Source: Pseudonocardia hierapolitana (GTDB lineage Bacteria; Actinomycetota; Actinomycetes; Mycobacteriales; Pseudonocardiaceae). Taken from it: a stretch of 64,000 bases of DNA. The position numbers were made by a program, and so were the translations under genes. This document shows, in pieces, positions 63,985 to 64,000 of the stretch; positions within the stretch are counted from its first letter, which is position 1; each line of letters begins with the position of its first letter. Where the stretch lies: assembly GCF_007994075.1 (NCBI RefSeq), contig NZ_VIWU01000001.1:8618001-8682000 (forward strand). The letters run 5' to 3'. The notes under the pieces are model-generated. The model was given only the letters and a program-made list of their open reading frames with translations, was not told the DNA's origin and did not search any database.

Positions 63985-64000
63985 GGTCGCTCCGGTTCGC
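63981..64000 (+). CDS. cobS: Probable start of cobS (cobalamin synthase), cut by the window edge
   Basis: A TTG at 63981 overlaps the cobT stop (TTGA), and the few visible codons read LRSLRF, similar to the MRGLRLA-type start of CobS. The order cobU-cobT-cobS is common in actinobacteria. Only 20 bases are visible, so this rests on position and six residues. Confidence 0.4.

Overview
The window comes from a very GC-rich actinobacterium, most likely a Pseudonocardia or a close relative in Pseudonocardiaceae. This is inferred from codon use, frequent GTG/TTG starts, tight stop/start overlaps, an Rv2202c-type adenosine kinase, and the right-hand order ctaC-ctaF, adenosine kinase, erpA, glycerate kinase, DUF3043, cobU-cobT. 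No rRNA, tRNA or CRISPR array was found.

Left part (1-13.5 kb). A minus-strand operon holds an LLM flavin oxidoreductase, a TDT/SLAC1-type transporter broken by a 32-bp tandem duplication, and a dehydrogenase that leaves the window. It diverges from a BBE-type FAD oxidoreductase and a TetR regulator; all three share CTATATG motifs. A 2.3-kb zone of decayed genes follows (NB-ARC, LysR and possible transporter remnants). Then come a kinase-fold phosphotransferase, an NTF2-like protein, an alpha/beta hydrolase with an Asp nucleophile, a Gly/His-rich lipoprotein, a cis-prenyltransferase, a cysteine-free L31 gene behind a perfect Zur-like palindrome, a metallophosphoesterase and a cytochrome P450.

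Middle part (13.5-43.8 kb). An unusual array of 22-bp repeats that inverts at its centre separates two convergent genes. Next are an APH-like kinase, a HipA-like kinase/DUF3037 pair, DoxX, an SbmA/BacA-type ABC exporter, a hydrolase lacking its catalytic Ser and His, OsmC, two sugar-acid catabolism genes (DgoD-like dehydratase and a zinc dehydrogenase), and a five-gene, translationally coupled cluster: SWIM zinc finger, DUF5691, YehL-type MoxR ATPase, DUF5682, VWA. Polyphosphate glucokinase and glucose-6-phosphate isomerase follow, then a PAP2 phosphatase, a winged-helix regulator with its membrane partner, an NHL/thioredoxin protein, a VanY-type peptidase, and a LysR regulator lying between two class A beta-lactamase-fold genes. 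A LysE exporter, a Vgb-like lyase and a TetR regulator close this part.

Right part (43.8-64 kb). A complete IS4-family element (2152 bp, with terminal repeats and target duplication) sits inside a pair of inverted intergenic repeats. After it come a sugar-nucleotide reductase-like SDR, a two-component system, an O-methyltransferase, an ArsR regulator with a small partner ORF, acyl-CoA dehydrogenase, bioB, katG (with a C-terminal extension antisense to bioB), an NCS1 permease, ctaF and ctaC, a VapBC-type toxin-antitoxin pair beside a truncated acetyltransferase, adenosine kinase, erpA, glycerate kinase, a DUF3043 membrane protein, and the start of a cobalamin operon (cobU, cobT, first bases of cobS).
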